A stretch of DNA of 64,000 nucleotides from Pseudomonas iranensis. GTDB taxonomy: Bacteria; Pseudomonadota; Gammaproteobacteria; Pseudomonadales; Pseudomonadaceae. Of this stretch, positions 51,825 through 60,431 are shown piece by piece. The translations under genes and the position numbers were made by a program. Below the pieces are notes generated by a model that saw only the letters and a program-made list of their open reading frames with translations, was not told the origin of the DNA and searched no databases. The stretch is from positions 2,604,001-2,668,000 of the forward strand of contig NZ_CP077092.1 of NCBI RefSeq assembly GCF_014268585.2, read 5' to 3'. Position 1 is the first letter of the stretch, and every line of letters starts with the position of its first letter.

Positions 51825-52793
51825 ATGGCCACGCTTCAACAACCTGTGCAATCACCGTTCAACGCCGCCAGCACAGCGGCTGAAGTCATGGCCGGCATCG
51901 ATCTGCGCGGGCAGCTCGCTGTGGTCACCGGCGGCTATTCCGGCCTCGGTCTGCTGACGGTAAAAAGCCTGGCGGCGGCAGGGGCGCAAATTATCGTGCC
52001 GGCCAGAGATACCGCGCGAGCTGAGGCTGCATTGGCTGGAGTGGACGGTGTCCGCGTGATGCCCATGGACCTCATGCAGGCCGAGTCGGTGGCGGCGTTC
52101 AGCCACAGCGTGGTCAGCGCGGGTCAGCCAGTGTCATTGCTGATCAACTGCGCCGGAATCATGGCCGCGCCGTTGCTGCGCGATGTCGATGGCCATGAAA
52201 GCCAGTTCGCGACCAACCATCTCGGTCATTACCGCCTGACCTGCGGCCTCTGGCCGGCGCTGGTCAAAGCTGGGCAGGCGCGGGTGCTGTCGGTGTCATC
52301 GCGCGGGCATCAGATTGCCGGGGTGGACTTTGATGACATCGATTTCTCGCAGCGGCCGTATGACAAATGGGTCGCCTATGGCCAGTCGAAAACGGCCAAT
52401 GCCTTGTTCGCGATTGCACTGGATCAGCGTGGGCGTAGCCATGGCGTCCGCGCATTCTCGTTGCATCCCGGGCAGATTCTGACGGATCTGGCACGGCACC
52501 TCAGCACAGCGGAACTTGCCGCATTCGATGCGCTGGATGAGCAGGGCCGGCCACGGCTGGATGCGCACAATGGACTGAAAACTGTCGAGCAAGGCGCGGC
52601 GACGGGGTTGTGGTGTGCGACCAGTGCATTGCTTGCGGATTTGGGTGGCGTGTATTGCGAAGACTGCAATGTTGCGCCGGTCAATGAACCGGAAGCAGGC
52701 CGCAAGGGTGTTGCGAAATGGGCGGCGGATGCTGAGCTGGCTGAGCGACTTTGGGCGGTTTCGGAGCTACGGACGGGGCTCACGGTCGCATAA
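51825..52793 (+). CDS. Short-chain dehydrogenase/reductase
   Basis: The 322-residue SDR has TGGYSGLG at residues 35-42, NCAGIMAAPLL in the middle, and YGQSKTANALFAIAL with the catalytic Tyr and Lys. It is of the longer, WW-domain oxidoreductase/retinol-dehydrogenase-like type. It is divergent from the AraC gene with 88 bp between. The substrate is unknown. Confidence 0.88.
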   Translation: MATLQQPVQSPFNAASTAAEVMAGIDLRGQLAVVTGGYSGLGLLTVKSLAAAGAQIIVPARDTARAEAALAGVDGVRVMPMDLMQAESVAAFSHSVVSAGQPVSLLINCAGIMAAPLLRDVDGHESQFATNHLGHYRLTCGLWPALVKAGQARVLSVSSRGHQIAGVDFDDIDFSQRPYDKWVAYGQSKTANALFAIALDQRGRSHGVRAFSLHPGQILTDLARHLSTAELAAFDALDEQGRPRLDAHNGLKTVEQGAATGLWCATSALLADLGGVYCEDCNVAPVNEPEAGRKGVAKWAADAELAERLWAVSELRTGLTVA

Positions 52794-52811
52794 ATCGAGT
52801 CAATGGCCAAA

Positions 52812-52977
52812 AGCCCCTCACCCTAACCCTCTCCCGGAGGGAGAGGGGACTGACCGAGGTGTTCAGTAGAAATTCGCCGACCTGAAATACCGGGTCGAAC
52901 TCAGTTCTAGAACAGCACCCAAATCGGCTCCCTCTCCCTCGGGAGAGGGCTGGGCGGGCGGCGTTCCGATGAGGGGC
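52812..52977. repeat. 166-bp intergenic repeat with 9-bp inverted ends
   Basis: The ends AGCCCCTCA (52812-52820) and TGAGGGGCT (52969-52977) are perfect inverted repeats. Inside, CCTCTCCCGGAGGGAGAGGG and TCCCTCTCCCTCGGGAGAGG make further hairpins. Similar elements are frequent between genes in pseudomonads. It has no coding capacity and separates the SDR from the convergent GlxA-type gene. Confidence 0.75.
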
Positions 52978-53018
52978 TGCCGCGCCGCCGGAATCAAGTC
53001 GCCCCCAAAAAGTGCTCG

Positions 53019-54002
53019 TCACGCCCGTGCACCGCGTTCGCGCTTCACCCCAAGACAAAACATCTTTCGATAATCCGAAGGCGACGTCCCCAAGTGCGCC
53101 GCAAACTGCTGCCGCAACGACAGCGGCGTGCCAAACCCGGCTTCCCCGGCAATGCATTCAACCGGCAAATCCGTGGTTTCCAGTAACGCCTGCGCTTTGA
53201 TCACACGCTCGGCGTTAAGCCATTTGAATACTGTCGTACCGGTGGTTTCTTTGAAGCGCCGGGTAAAAGTGCGGCGACTCATTCGGGCTTTCTCCGCCAA
53301 AAGGTCCAGCGACAGATTTTCACCCAGATGCATGCGCGCCCAATCCAGAACTTCAGCCAGATGCGTTTCGCTCGACAGCTGTGGCACCGGGTGCTCGACG
53401 TATTGCGCCTGGCCGCCTTGCCGGTGCGGTGGCGTGACCAGCATTTTCGCCGTGTGATTGGCCACGTCAGCCCCGAACCGCTGGCGCACCAGATGCAGAC
53501 AACAGTCGATGGCCGCTACGGTGCCCGCTGAGGTCATCAGATTGTCGTCGGTGACATACAACACCTCGGGGCGAAAGCGAACCCTGGGAAAGCGTTGGGC
53601 AAACTCGTCGCGCGCCGCCCAGTGCGTCGTGGCTTCCTTGCCATCAAGCAACCCGGCATCGCCCAGCACAAACGCGCCCAGGCATAAACCGACGATCAAT
53701 TTGCCTTCGGCGTGGACATTCTGCAGCGCCTGTACAAGCGCTGCCGAAGCAGTGATCGATTGATCACCCCATGCCGGAATGATGATGACGTCGGACGCCG
53801 CCATCAATTCCAGGCCATGAGCGACCGCCAGGCCGATGCCTTGGTCACTGGCGACCATGCCGGGTACTTCCGCGCAGTAATTGATCTGGTAACGAGGCTC
53901 AGTCGACGCTGGATTCGCCGTCGCCAGGACGATGCCCGGCACCGACAGGTGGAACAGGCTGACGCCGTCGAACGCCAGAACAGCAACGCGAATGGGGGAC
54001 AT
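53019..54002 (-). CDS. GlxA-family transcriptional regulator (DJ-1/PfpI + AraC HTH)
   Basis: The 327-residue protein has a DJ-1/PfpI domain (VAVLAFDGVSLFHLSVPGIV, then GLCLGAFVLGDAGLLDGKEA) and an AraC helix-turn-helix domain from about residue 215 (LAEKARMSRRTFTRRFKETT). The nucleophile-elbow Cys is present (LCLGAF). It is divergent from a metallo-beta-lactamase-fold gene. Confidence 0.9.
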   Translation of the reverse strand: MSPIRVAVLAFDGVSLFHLSVPGIVLATANPASTEPRYQINYCAEVPGMVASDQGIGLAVAHGLELMAASDVIIIPAWGDQSITASAALVQALQNVHAEGKLIVGLCLGAFVLGDAGLLDGKEATTHWAARDEFAQRFPRVRFRPEVLYVTDDNLMTSAGTVAAIDCCLHLVRQRFGADVANHTAKMLVTPPHRQGGQAQYVEHPVPQLSSETHLAEVLDWARMHLGENLSLDLLAEKARMSRRTFTRRFKETTGTTVFKWLNAERVIKAQALLETTDLPVECIAGEAGFGTPLSLRQQFAAHLGTSPSDYRKMFCLGVKRERGARA

Positions 54003-54128
54003 AAAATAAATCTCGGTTGCACACTATCGGGTTGGCCCGATTATATCGATATATGTCTTTCAGGCCACTGTTGGCTGCGCCAGGCTTCAGCAAAAATGGA
54101 CCCATTCATAAATAACAGGATGATTCCG

Positions 54129-55019
54129 ATGACACTCAAGACTCTACCGTTTGCCCTGAGCATTGCTTGCGCCGCTGCTACCGCACCAGCCTTCGCAGAG
54201 ACAGAAACGCGGGCAAACCCTGAAGCTGCACACAAGCTGAATCTGCAGCAAGTGCGTAATGCCACGGTGAAGATCACCTACGGCGACACGACCTTTCTGA
54301 TCGATCCGATGCTGGCGAAAAAGGGCGCGTACCCAGGGTTCGAAAATACCTACCGCAGCAACCTGCGTAACCCGCTGGTCGACCTGACTGAGTCCCCGGA
54401 GCAGGTGATTGCGGGCGTTGATGCCGTTATCGTAACGCATACGCACCTGGACCACTGGGATGACGCGGCACAGAAAGCGCTGCCCAAAGACATCCCTCTG
54501 TTCGCCCAGCATGAAGAAGATGCGCAACTGATCCGCTCGCAAGGCTTCAAGAACGTGCGCGTGCTGACGAATGAGGCTGAGTTCGGCGGCGTGAAGATCA
54601 GCAAAACCGGCGGCCAGCACGGCACTGACGAAATGTATGCCGTGCCGGCCCTCGCCAAACCGCTGGGCGAAGCCATGGGCGTGGTGTTCCAGGCGCCCGG
54701 CTACAAAACACTCTATCTGGCCGGCGATACCATCTGGCGCCCGGAAGTCGACCAGGCCATCGAGAAATTCCAGCCTGAGGTGATTGTGCTCAACGCCGGC
54801 AAAGCGAAAATGAGCGGTTACGAAGGCTCGATCATCATGGGCGAGGAAGATGTACTGCGAGCGACGCAGGTAGCGAAAGACGCAAAAATCGTCGCCGTGC
54901 ACATGGACGCGATCAACCACATGTCGCTGACCCGCGCTGAGCTGCGCAGCTACCTGCAAAAGCACGGCATCGAGAACCGCGTGGACATCCCGGCGGACGG
55001 TGCTGCGTTGCAGTTCTGA
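54129..55019 (+). CDS. Secreted metallo-beta-lactamase-fold hydrolase
   Basis: From ATG 54129 (AGGA site; ATG 54120 is too close to it) the product has 296 residues with a signal peptide (MTLKTLPFALSIACAAATAP...AFAET). The MBL-fold zinc motif HTHLDHWD is present, followed by later ligand candidates in TGGQHGTDEM, LYLAGDTIW and AVHMDAINHM. It belongs to the Lactamase_B_2/UlaG-like branch. Its location in the periplasm and its substrate are inferred or unknown. It is divergent from the GlxA-type gene. Confidence 0.88.
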   Translation: MTLKTLPFALSIACAAATAPAFAETETRANPEAAHKLNLQQVRNATVKITYGDTTFLIDPMLAKKGAYPGFENTYRSNLRNPLVDLTESPEQVIAGVDAVIVTHTHLDHWDDAAQKALPKDIPLFAQHEEDAQLIRSQGFKNVRVLTNEAEFGGVKISKTGGQHGTDEMYAVPALAKPLGEAMGVVFQAPGYKTLYLAGDTIWRPEVDQAIEKFQPEVIVLNAGKAKMSGYEGSIIMGEEDVLRATQVAKDAKIVAVHMDAINHMSLTRAELRSYLQKHGIENRVDIPADGAALQF

Positions 55020-55081
55020 TTGATTCAGGCCTGCCTGGGCGTGTCGCCGACGCGCCCAGGCTCAAGAGGCTGACTGGCATA

Positions 55082-55957
55082 TCACTCGCCCAGCTTCGCC
55101 CAGAACTCCTCGGCCGAAGGGCTGATCGGTGCCGTCGGGCGAGTCAGGTGGATTTCCAGGGGAATATCCCAACTTTCATCCAGTGCCCTGACCAGACGCC
55201 CGTCAGCCATTTCCTGTTCGGTCAGGCTTTTCGGCAGCCAGGCCACGCCTTTGCTTTCCAGCGCCATCGACATCAGCACTGCGGCCAAGTGGCTGCTGAA
55301 CAGCGGTTTCAGGTGCAGATAATCAGCCTTGCCATGCAGTCTGTGGGCGACGATTCGGCCCAGGCCGGATTCGTGGGTGTAGGCCAGATAGGGCAGGGTT
55401 TCAGGCGACGTGCCGAACTGGGCTGAAGCACTCGCCAGCGGTACAAGTACATCCTCGCCAACCTTCTTGCCAATGAACTGATCCGGCGCCAGTAATGGCG
55501 GAACGTCGGGGTGGCGGTGGCACAGCAGGAACTGCACTTGGCCATGAATCAGCATCTGTTCGCACACGGCCATGCTGTCGTAATGCAGGCGAACCGCATC
55601 GATCGGCGCGCCACTTTCGGCGCTGCGCAACCAGCGTGGGAAGAAGGTGAATGACAGCGAGTGAGTGGCAGCAAACTGCAAGGTTTTCGCCGCCATGCCA
55701 GCCACTTCCTGGGCCTCGGAGCGCATGCGGTAAAAGCGTCTGGCCGCTTCCTGGGCGCTGGGCAGAATCTGCCTGCCGGCCTCGGTCAACGTTGCACCTT
55801 GCGGGGTGCGCACGAACAATTCGACACCCATCCAGTTCTCCAGCGAGCGCACTCGGCGACTGAACGCCGGCTGCGTCACATGGCGCGCTTCAGCGGCCCG
55901 GACAAAGCTGCCGTACTCGGCCAGTGCTGAAAAATCCTCAAGCCAAACCAGTTCCAA
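55082..55957 (-). CDS. LysR-family regulator of the tartrate module
   Basis: I start at TTG 55957, which has a GGAGG site 8 bases upstream and gives the family's usual beginning (ELVWLEDFSALAEYGSFVRA); an ATG at 56038 would add 27 residues that do not resemble the family. The product has 291 residues with a LysR helix-turn-helix and effector domain. It is divergent from the D-tartrate dehydratase gene, so it is probably the tartrate-responsive activator. Confidence 0.88.
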   Translation of the reverse strand: MELVWLEDFSALAEYGSFVRAAEARHVTQPAFSRRVRSLENWMGVELFVRTPQGATLTEAGRQILPSAQEAARRFYRMRSEAQEVAGMAAKTLQFAATHSLSFTFFPRWLRSAESGAPIDAVRLHYDSMAVCEQMLIHGQVQFLLCHRHPDVPPLLAPDQFIGKKVGEDVLVPLASASAQFGTSPETLPYLAYTHESGLGRIVAHRLHGKADYLHLKPLFSSHLAAVLMSMALESKGVAWLPKSLTEQEMADGRLVRALDESWDIPLEIHLTRPTAPISPSAEEFWAKLGE

Positions 55958-56055
55958 GGGCAATGCCTCCTGTGCATAGGGCGCGGCATTAATAGCATTG
56001 GGCGGGTGTCGTCGCAACGCATAACGTTGGGTCACCACAACAAGAGGAACCCGTC

Positions 56056-57225
56056 ATGCGTATCGTCGATATCCGTGAAAAAACCGTCTCCATTGCTTCC
56101 CCGATCGCCAATGCCTATATCGATTTTTCGAAGATGACCTGCTCGGTCGTCGCGGTCATTACCGACGTGATTCGCGACGGCAAACCGGTCATCGGTTACG
56201 GCTTCAACTCCAATGGTCGCTACGGCCAGGGCGCGTTGATGCGCGATCGCTTTCTGGCGCGGATCACTGAAGCCGACCCGGAAACCCTGATTGATCACGA
56301 GAACAATAACCTCGATCCGTTCGCCATCTGGAAAACCCTGATGACCAACGAAAAACCGGGCGGGCATGGCGAGCGTTCAGTAGCGGTCGGCACCATCGAT
56401 ATGGCGGTGTGGGACGCGGTGGCGAAGATCGAAGGCAAGCCACTGTATCGCCTGCTTGCCGATCGTTATCGCAACGGTGTGGCCGATGACAAAGTCTGGG
56501 TGTATGCGGCCGGTGGTTATTACTACCCGGGCAAGGACCAGAGCAAGCTCAAGGCGGAAATGCAGAGCTACCTGGATCGTGGCTACGACGTAGTCAAGAT
56601 GAAGATTGGCGCGGTGCCGCTGGATGAAGATATCCGCCGCATCGAAGCGGTGCTCGAAGTGGTTGGCGACGGCCAGCGCCTGGCGGTCGACGCCAACGGC
56701 CGCTTCGATCTGCAGACCGGTATCGCCTACGCCGAAGCGATCAAGAAGTACAACCTGTTCTGGTACGAAGAAGTCGGCGACCCGCTGGATTATGCGCTCC
56801 AGGCCGAGCTGGCCAATCACTACGAACTGCCGATGGCCACCGGCGAAAACCTGTTCTCTCACCAGGATGCCCGCAACCTGTTGCGCCACGGCGGCATGCG
56901 CCCGGACCGCGACTACCTGCAATTCGACTGCGCGCTGTCCTACGGTCTTGTCGAGTACATGCGCACCCTGAAAGTGATGGAAGAGCTGGGTTGGTCTTCG
57001 CGTCGCGTGGTGCCACATGGCGGTCACCAGATGTCGCTGAACATCGCTGCCGGTCTGCACCTGGGCGGCAACGAATCGTACCCGGACGTGTTCCAGCCGT
57101 TCGGCGGTTTTGCCGATGGCATCCGCGTGGAAAACGGCTACGTCGGGCTGCCAGATATTCCGGGTGTCGGCTTCGAAGCCAAATCTGCGCTGTATGCCGT
57201 CATGCGCGAACTGGGCGAGGGCTGA
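56056..57225 (+). CDS. tarD: D(-)-tartrate dehydratase (enolase superfamily)
   Basis: The 389-residue protein closely follows the Bradyrhizobium D-tartrate dehydratase pattern, as I remember it. Catalytic and metal residues are visible: Lys181-x-Lys183 (KMKIG), Asp212 (VDANG), Glu238/Glu239 (YEEVG), Glu264 (TGENLF) and His321 (VPHGGHQ). It dehydrates D-tartrate to oxaloacetate. It is followed by a DctA gene, and the LysR gene is divergent, so the module should import and degrade tartrate. Confidence 0.92.
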   Translation: MRIVDIREKTVSIASPIANAYIDFSKMTCSVVAVITDVIRDGKPVIGYGFNSNGRYGQGALMRDRFLARITEADPETLIDHENNNLDPFAIWKTLMTNEKPGGHGERSVAVGTIDMAVWDAVAKIEGKPLYRLLADRYRNGVADDKVWVYAAGGYYYPGKDQSKLKAEMQSYLDRGYDVVKMKIGAVPLDEDIRRIEAVLEVVGDGQRLAVDANGRFDLQTGIAYAEAIKKYNLFWYEEVGDPLDYALQAELANHYELPMATGENLFSHQDARNLLRHGGMRPDRDYLQFDCALSYGLVEYMRTLKVMEELGWSSRRVVPHGGHQMSLNIAAGLHLGGNESYPDVFQPFGGFADGIRVENGYVGLPDIPGVGFEAKSALYAVMRELGEG

Positions 57226-57237
57226 TTCGGTTTCACC

Positions 57238-57262
57238 TGCGGCCTCGTTCGCCGAGGCCGCA
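57238..57262 (+). terminator. Strong hairpin between tarD and dctA
   Basis: TGCGGCCTCG/CGAGGCCGCA is a perfect 10-bp stem with a 5-base loop, followed by CTTTCAGG without a real T-run. It may attenuate or partly terminate transcription between the dehydratase and the transporter. Confidence 0.5.
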
Positions 57263-57327
57263 CTTTCAGGCGTCATCCTCGACGCCAAAGCCACATGCCC
57301 ACCACAACAATAAAATGAGGTGCTTCC

Positions 57328-58635
57328 GTGGAAACTTCAAAATCACGCTGGTACAGCCAGCTCTATGTGCAAGTGCTGATCGGCATCGTCATCGGCGCTG
57401 CCATCGGTTACTTCGTGCCCGACATCGGCGCCAAGCTACAGCCGTTTGCCGACGGTTTCATCAAGCTGATCAAGATGCTCCTGGCGCCGATTATTTTCGG
57501 CACCGTCGTAGTCGGTATCGCCAAGATGGGCAGCATCAAAGAGGTCGGACGGATCGGTGTGAAAGCGCTGATCTACTTCGAGATTCTTTCCACCATCGCA
57601 CTGGTGGTCGGCCTTATCGTAGTCAACGTGGTCAAGCCCGGCGCCGGCATGAACATCAACGCCGGCACCCTCGATGGCAGCGCTGTCAACAAATACAGCC
57701 AGGCGGCGAGCGAGCAGGGCGGCCTCGTCGAATTCTTCCTCAATATCATTCCGCACACCTTCCTCGGCGCTTTCTCCAATGGCGTCATGCTGCAAGTGAT
57801 TCTGTTGTCGGTGCTGATGGGCGTCGCCTTGGTGCAGATGGGCGAAACCAGCAAACCGCTGATCAACACCATCGATCTGTTCCTGCAAGGTCTGTTCAAA
57901 ATCGTCGCGATGGTCATGCGTCTGGCGCCGTTGGGCGCGGGGGCTGGCATGGCGTTCACTATCGGTAAATACGGCATCGGCACTCTGCTGTCGCTGGGGC
58001 AGTTGCTGGTCGCGCTGTACATCACCACGCTGATTTTCATCGTCGTTGTTTTGGGTGCGGTGGCGCGATGGTCGGGCATGCCGTTGATGCAGTTTCTGCG
58101 TTATTTCAAAGATGAAATCCTGATCACGCTCGGCACCTGCTCGACCGAGGCGGTGCTGCCGCGAATGATGGTCAAACTGGAAAAACTCGGCTGCAAGAAA
58201 TCCGTGGTCGGCATGGTCCTGCCGACGGGCTACACCTTCAACGCGGACGGCACCTGCATCTACCTGACGATGGCGGCGATCTTCATCGCCCAGGCGACCA
58301 ACACACCGCTGACCTTCATGGACCAGATGATCCTGCTCGGCGTGTTCCTGCTGACCTCCAAGGGCTCGGCCGGCGTGGCGGGAGCAGGGTTCGTGACCCT
58401 GGCGGCCACGCTCACCACCATTCACTCGATACCTCTGGTGGGCCTGGTGTTGCTGTTGGGCATCGACCGCTTCCTCAACGAGGCGCGAGCGGTGACCAAC
58501 CTGATCGGCAACGGCATCGGCACCATTGCCATTGCCAAGTGGGACAACTCCTTCGATGTCGAAGCGTGCGAGCGGGAAATCGCCGCCATGAAACACGCCA
58601 AGGCTGCACGCAAGGCGCTGCTGGCGCACAAGTAA
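57328..58635 (+). CDS. dctA: C4-dicarboxylate:cation symporter DctA
   Basis: The 435-residue protein (GTG start, GAGGTG site) is a DAACS-family carrier: SQLYVQVLIGIVIGAAIGYF at the N-terminus, IKMLLAPIIFGTVVVGIAKM, and the reentrant motif GTCSTEAVLPRMM with the later GYTFNADGTCIYLTMAAIFI. DctA imports succinate, fumarate, malate and, in some bacteria, tartrate. Next to tarD it probably serves tartrate uptake. The usual C-terminal tail is present. Confidence 0.92.
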   Translation: METSKSRWYSQLYVQVLIGIVIGAAIGYFVPDIGAKLQPFADGFIKLIKMLLAPIIFGTVVVGIAKMGSIKEVGRIGVKALIYFEILSTIALVVGLIVVNVVKPGAGMNINAGTLDGSAVNKYSQAASEQGGLVEFFLNIIPHTFLGAFSNGVMLQVILLSVLMGVALVQMGETSKPLINTIDLFLQGLFKIVAMVMRLAPLGAGAGMAFTIGKYGIGTLLSLGQLLVALYITTLIFIVVVLGAVARWSGMPLMQFLRYFKDEILITLGTCSTEAVLPRMMVKLEKLGCKKSVVGMVLPTGYTFNADGTCIYLTMAAIFIAQATNTPLTFMDQMILLGVFLLTSKGSAGVAGAGFVTLAATLTTIHSIPLVGLVLLLGIDRFLNEARAVTNLIGNGIGTIAIAKWDNSFDVEACEREIAAMKHAKAARKALLAHK

Positions 58636-58651
58636 ACCAAGCGTGGCGATT

Positions 58652-58691
58652 AGCACCTCTGTTGGCGATCCGGATCGCTGACAGAGATGCT
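58652..58691. terminator. Long hairpin after dctA
   Basis: AGCACCTCTGT and ACAGAGATGCT are inverted with one mismatch, and the loop contains the palindrome CGATCCGGATCG. There is no T-run; it may stabilise the dctA mRNA. Confidence 0.4.
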
Positions 58692-58745
58692 GATCGACAC
58701 CGCACGGGCTGCCTGGGTTGACACTCCTTTCGTACTCATGAAACA

Positions 58746-58759
58746 TATAGTGCACTATA
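58746..58759. promoter_or_regulatory. MarR/OhrR-type operator
   Basis: TATAGTGCACTATA is a perfect 14-bp palindrome 18 bp upstream of the MarR-type ATG, followed by a second imperfect one (AATAGCGAACTATT, 58761-58774). AT-rich palindromes of this kind are bound by MarR-family regulators; autoregulation is likely. Confidence 0.7.
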
Positions 58760-58776
58760 CAATAGCGAACTATTAA

Positions 58777-59208
58777 ATGAGCTCGAACCGAAATCACGTG
58801 GGAACGCAGCTGTCGTTTGCACTCTACGCCGCTGCCAACCGTGTCGTGCGTTTGCACAAGCCGTATCTGGAACCACTGGGCTTAACCTTTCCGCAGTATC
58901 TGGTGATCCTGCAGCTTCTGTATGGCGCGCCATTGTCTGTGGGCGAACTCGGCACTTACCTGGCCATGGACGCGGGAACCATCACGCCGCTACTCAAACG
59001 TCTGGAAGGCGCCGGATTGGTCACGCGCAAGCGCGATCCGGCAGACGAGCGCCGCGTGCTGATCGACCTGACGCCCGAAAGCCGGGCCATGGAAGACGAC
59101 ATCAGAGCCATCACCGGCAAGATCAAGACGGCCTGCCAGCTTGATGAGCAGGGGATTGAGGCGCTTCGTCTGACGCTGGATGCGCTTGCCCATCCGGCGG
59201 CTGACTGA
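58777..59208 (+). CDS. OhrR-like MarR-family regulator lacking the sensing cysteine
   Basis: The 143-residue winged-helix protein resembles OhrR: FALYAAANRVVRLHKPYLEP, LGLTFPQYLVILQLLYGAPL and the wing RKRDPADERRVLIDLT. In OhrR proteins the N-terminal helix carries the peroxide-sensing Cys in LCFALY; here Ser13 is present (LSFALY). Only one other Cys (TACQLD) is seen. So the sensing mechanism must differ. It probably controls itself and the Rossmann-type gene 62 bp downstream. Confidence 0.88.
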   Translation: MSSNRNHVGTQLSFALYAAANRVVRLHKPYLEPLGLTFPQYLVILQLLYGAPLSVGELGTYLAMDAGTITPLLKRLEGAGLVTRKRDPADERRVLIDLTPESRAMEDDIRAITGKIKTACQLDEQGIEALRLTLDALAHPAAD

Positions 59209-59270
59209 GCCCACCAGTCCAAAAGCGCGCTCAACCGGGCGATAACACACGTAACAGAGAGGGTTTTGAA

Positions 59271-60005
59271 ATGAACATCGGAATTATCGGCGCCGGCCAC
59301 ATCGGCGCAACACTGGCGCGCAAGCTGGCTGCGTGCGGTCATAAGATCAAACTGGCCAACTCGAAAGACCCGCAAAGCATTCAGGCACTCGCTGAAGAAG
59401 TCGGTGCCAAGGCTGTCACCAAAGAGCAGGCTGTGTCCGATGTCGATGTGATCATCCTGTCGATTCCCTTCGCCCGATACCCTGATTTGAAGCAGACGCT
59501 GAGCCAGGTTCCCGAGCAAGTCGTGGTCATCGATACCTCCAATTACTATCCGCAGCGTGACGGGGCGATCAAGGAAGTGGACGAGGGCAAACCTGAAAGC
59601 GTCTGGGTCAGCGAGCAGATCGGCCGCCCGCTGATCAAAGCGTGGAATGCCGTACTCGCCGCTACGCTGGCCGATCAAGGTCAATCTGCCGAATCCGCAA
59701 CTCGCATCGCCTTGCCAGTCGCCGGCGATGATGTGCGTGCCGAGGCGATCGCGCAGGATCTGGTCGAAGAAACCGGATTCACCGCGCTCGCTGCGGGCAG
59801 CCTTCAGGAGTCATGGCGTCAACAACCCGGGACCCCGGCTTACTGCACCGAACTGACCTTGCCGGAACTGAAGCAGGCGCTCGAAGCTGCGGACAAGGCC
59901 CGCGCGCCGCTGAACCGCGATGCCTTGATGGCCCGATTCATGGCCCCCGACACTGAATTCACCCGCGAGCAGATGGTTGCGATCAATCGGGAAATGACCG
60001 CTTGA
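59271..60005 (+). CDS. NAD(P)-binding F420-reductase-like protein
   Basis: The 244-residue product begins MNIGIIGAGHIGATLARKLA with a Rossmann motif and continues with DVDVIILSIPFARYPDLKQT and PLIKAWNAVLAATLADQ, as in the NADPH-dependent reductase/6-phosphogluconate-dehydrogenase-like families. It is longer at the C-terminus than the relative at 30997-31590. It is cotranscribed with the OhrR-like gene. The substrate is unknown. Confidence 0.86.
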   Translation: MNIGIIGAGHIGATLARKLAACGHKIKLANSKDPQSIQALAEEVGAKAVTKEQAVSDVDVIILSIPFARYPDLKQTLSQVPEQVVVIDTSNYYPQRDGAIKEVDEGKPESVWVSEQIGRPLIKAWNAVLAATLADQGQSAESATRIALPVAGDDVRAEAIAQDLVEETGFTALAAGSLQESWRQQPGTPAYCTELTLPELKQALEAADKARAPLNRDALMARFMAPDTEFTREQMVAINREMTA

Positions 60006-60431
60006 TTAGAAATGAGCGGCTTGGCGTTCATGCGATGGCGATAGCGTGGTCATCTCACACCCCCACAACTGCAAAAACGGCTCGCTGACAGTGGCCGGCC
60101 CAACCCATCGGCTGACCAGTTCGCACTTGCCATCCATGCATAACTGGTAATCGCCGGCCTGCGGGGTTCGGCCCAATTGCAGTGGTTGCAGCGGCGGCAA
60201 GGGGCGTCGGAAATGCCAACTGCCGTTCTCCAGCCGGGCATCGTCGGGTATCTCCATGCCTGCGCCGTTGCCGCGAACCCTGGCCTGCTCAAGAACCAGC
60301 CCTTGGGCCGTGACGCGGTAGTCTTCCTCCCAACGGATCTTTTCGATGCTGTGGTTCCAGGCCAGGGTGAAATTCGCTACCGGCAACTGTGCCCAGATAC
60401 TGCCGGCCAGACCCAGGCACAAGCCGATCAT
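60006..60431 (-). CDS. DUF1850 protein of the TRAP transporter operon
   Basis: The 141-residue product has one N-terminal hydrophobic segment (MIGLCLGLAGSIWAQLPVA) and the DUF1850 pattern FTLAWNHSIEKIRWEEDYRV with later ELVSRWVG. DUF1850 genes are regularly found beside TAXI-TRAP permeases. The start overlaps the permease stop by 4 bp. The role is unknown; it may be a periplasmic accessory factor. Confidence 0.88.
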   Translation of the reverse strand: MIGLCLGLAGSIWAQLPVANFTLAWNHSIEKIRWEEDYRVTAQGLVLEQARVRGNGAGMEIPDDARLENGSWHFRRPLPPLQPLQLGRTPQAGDYQLCMDGKCELVSRWVGPATVSEPFLQLWGCEMTTLSPSHERQAAHF

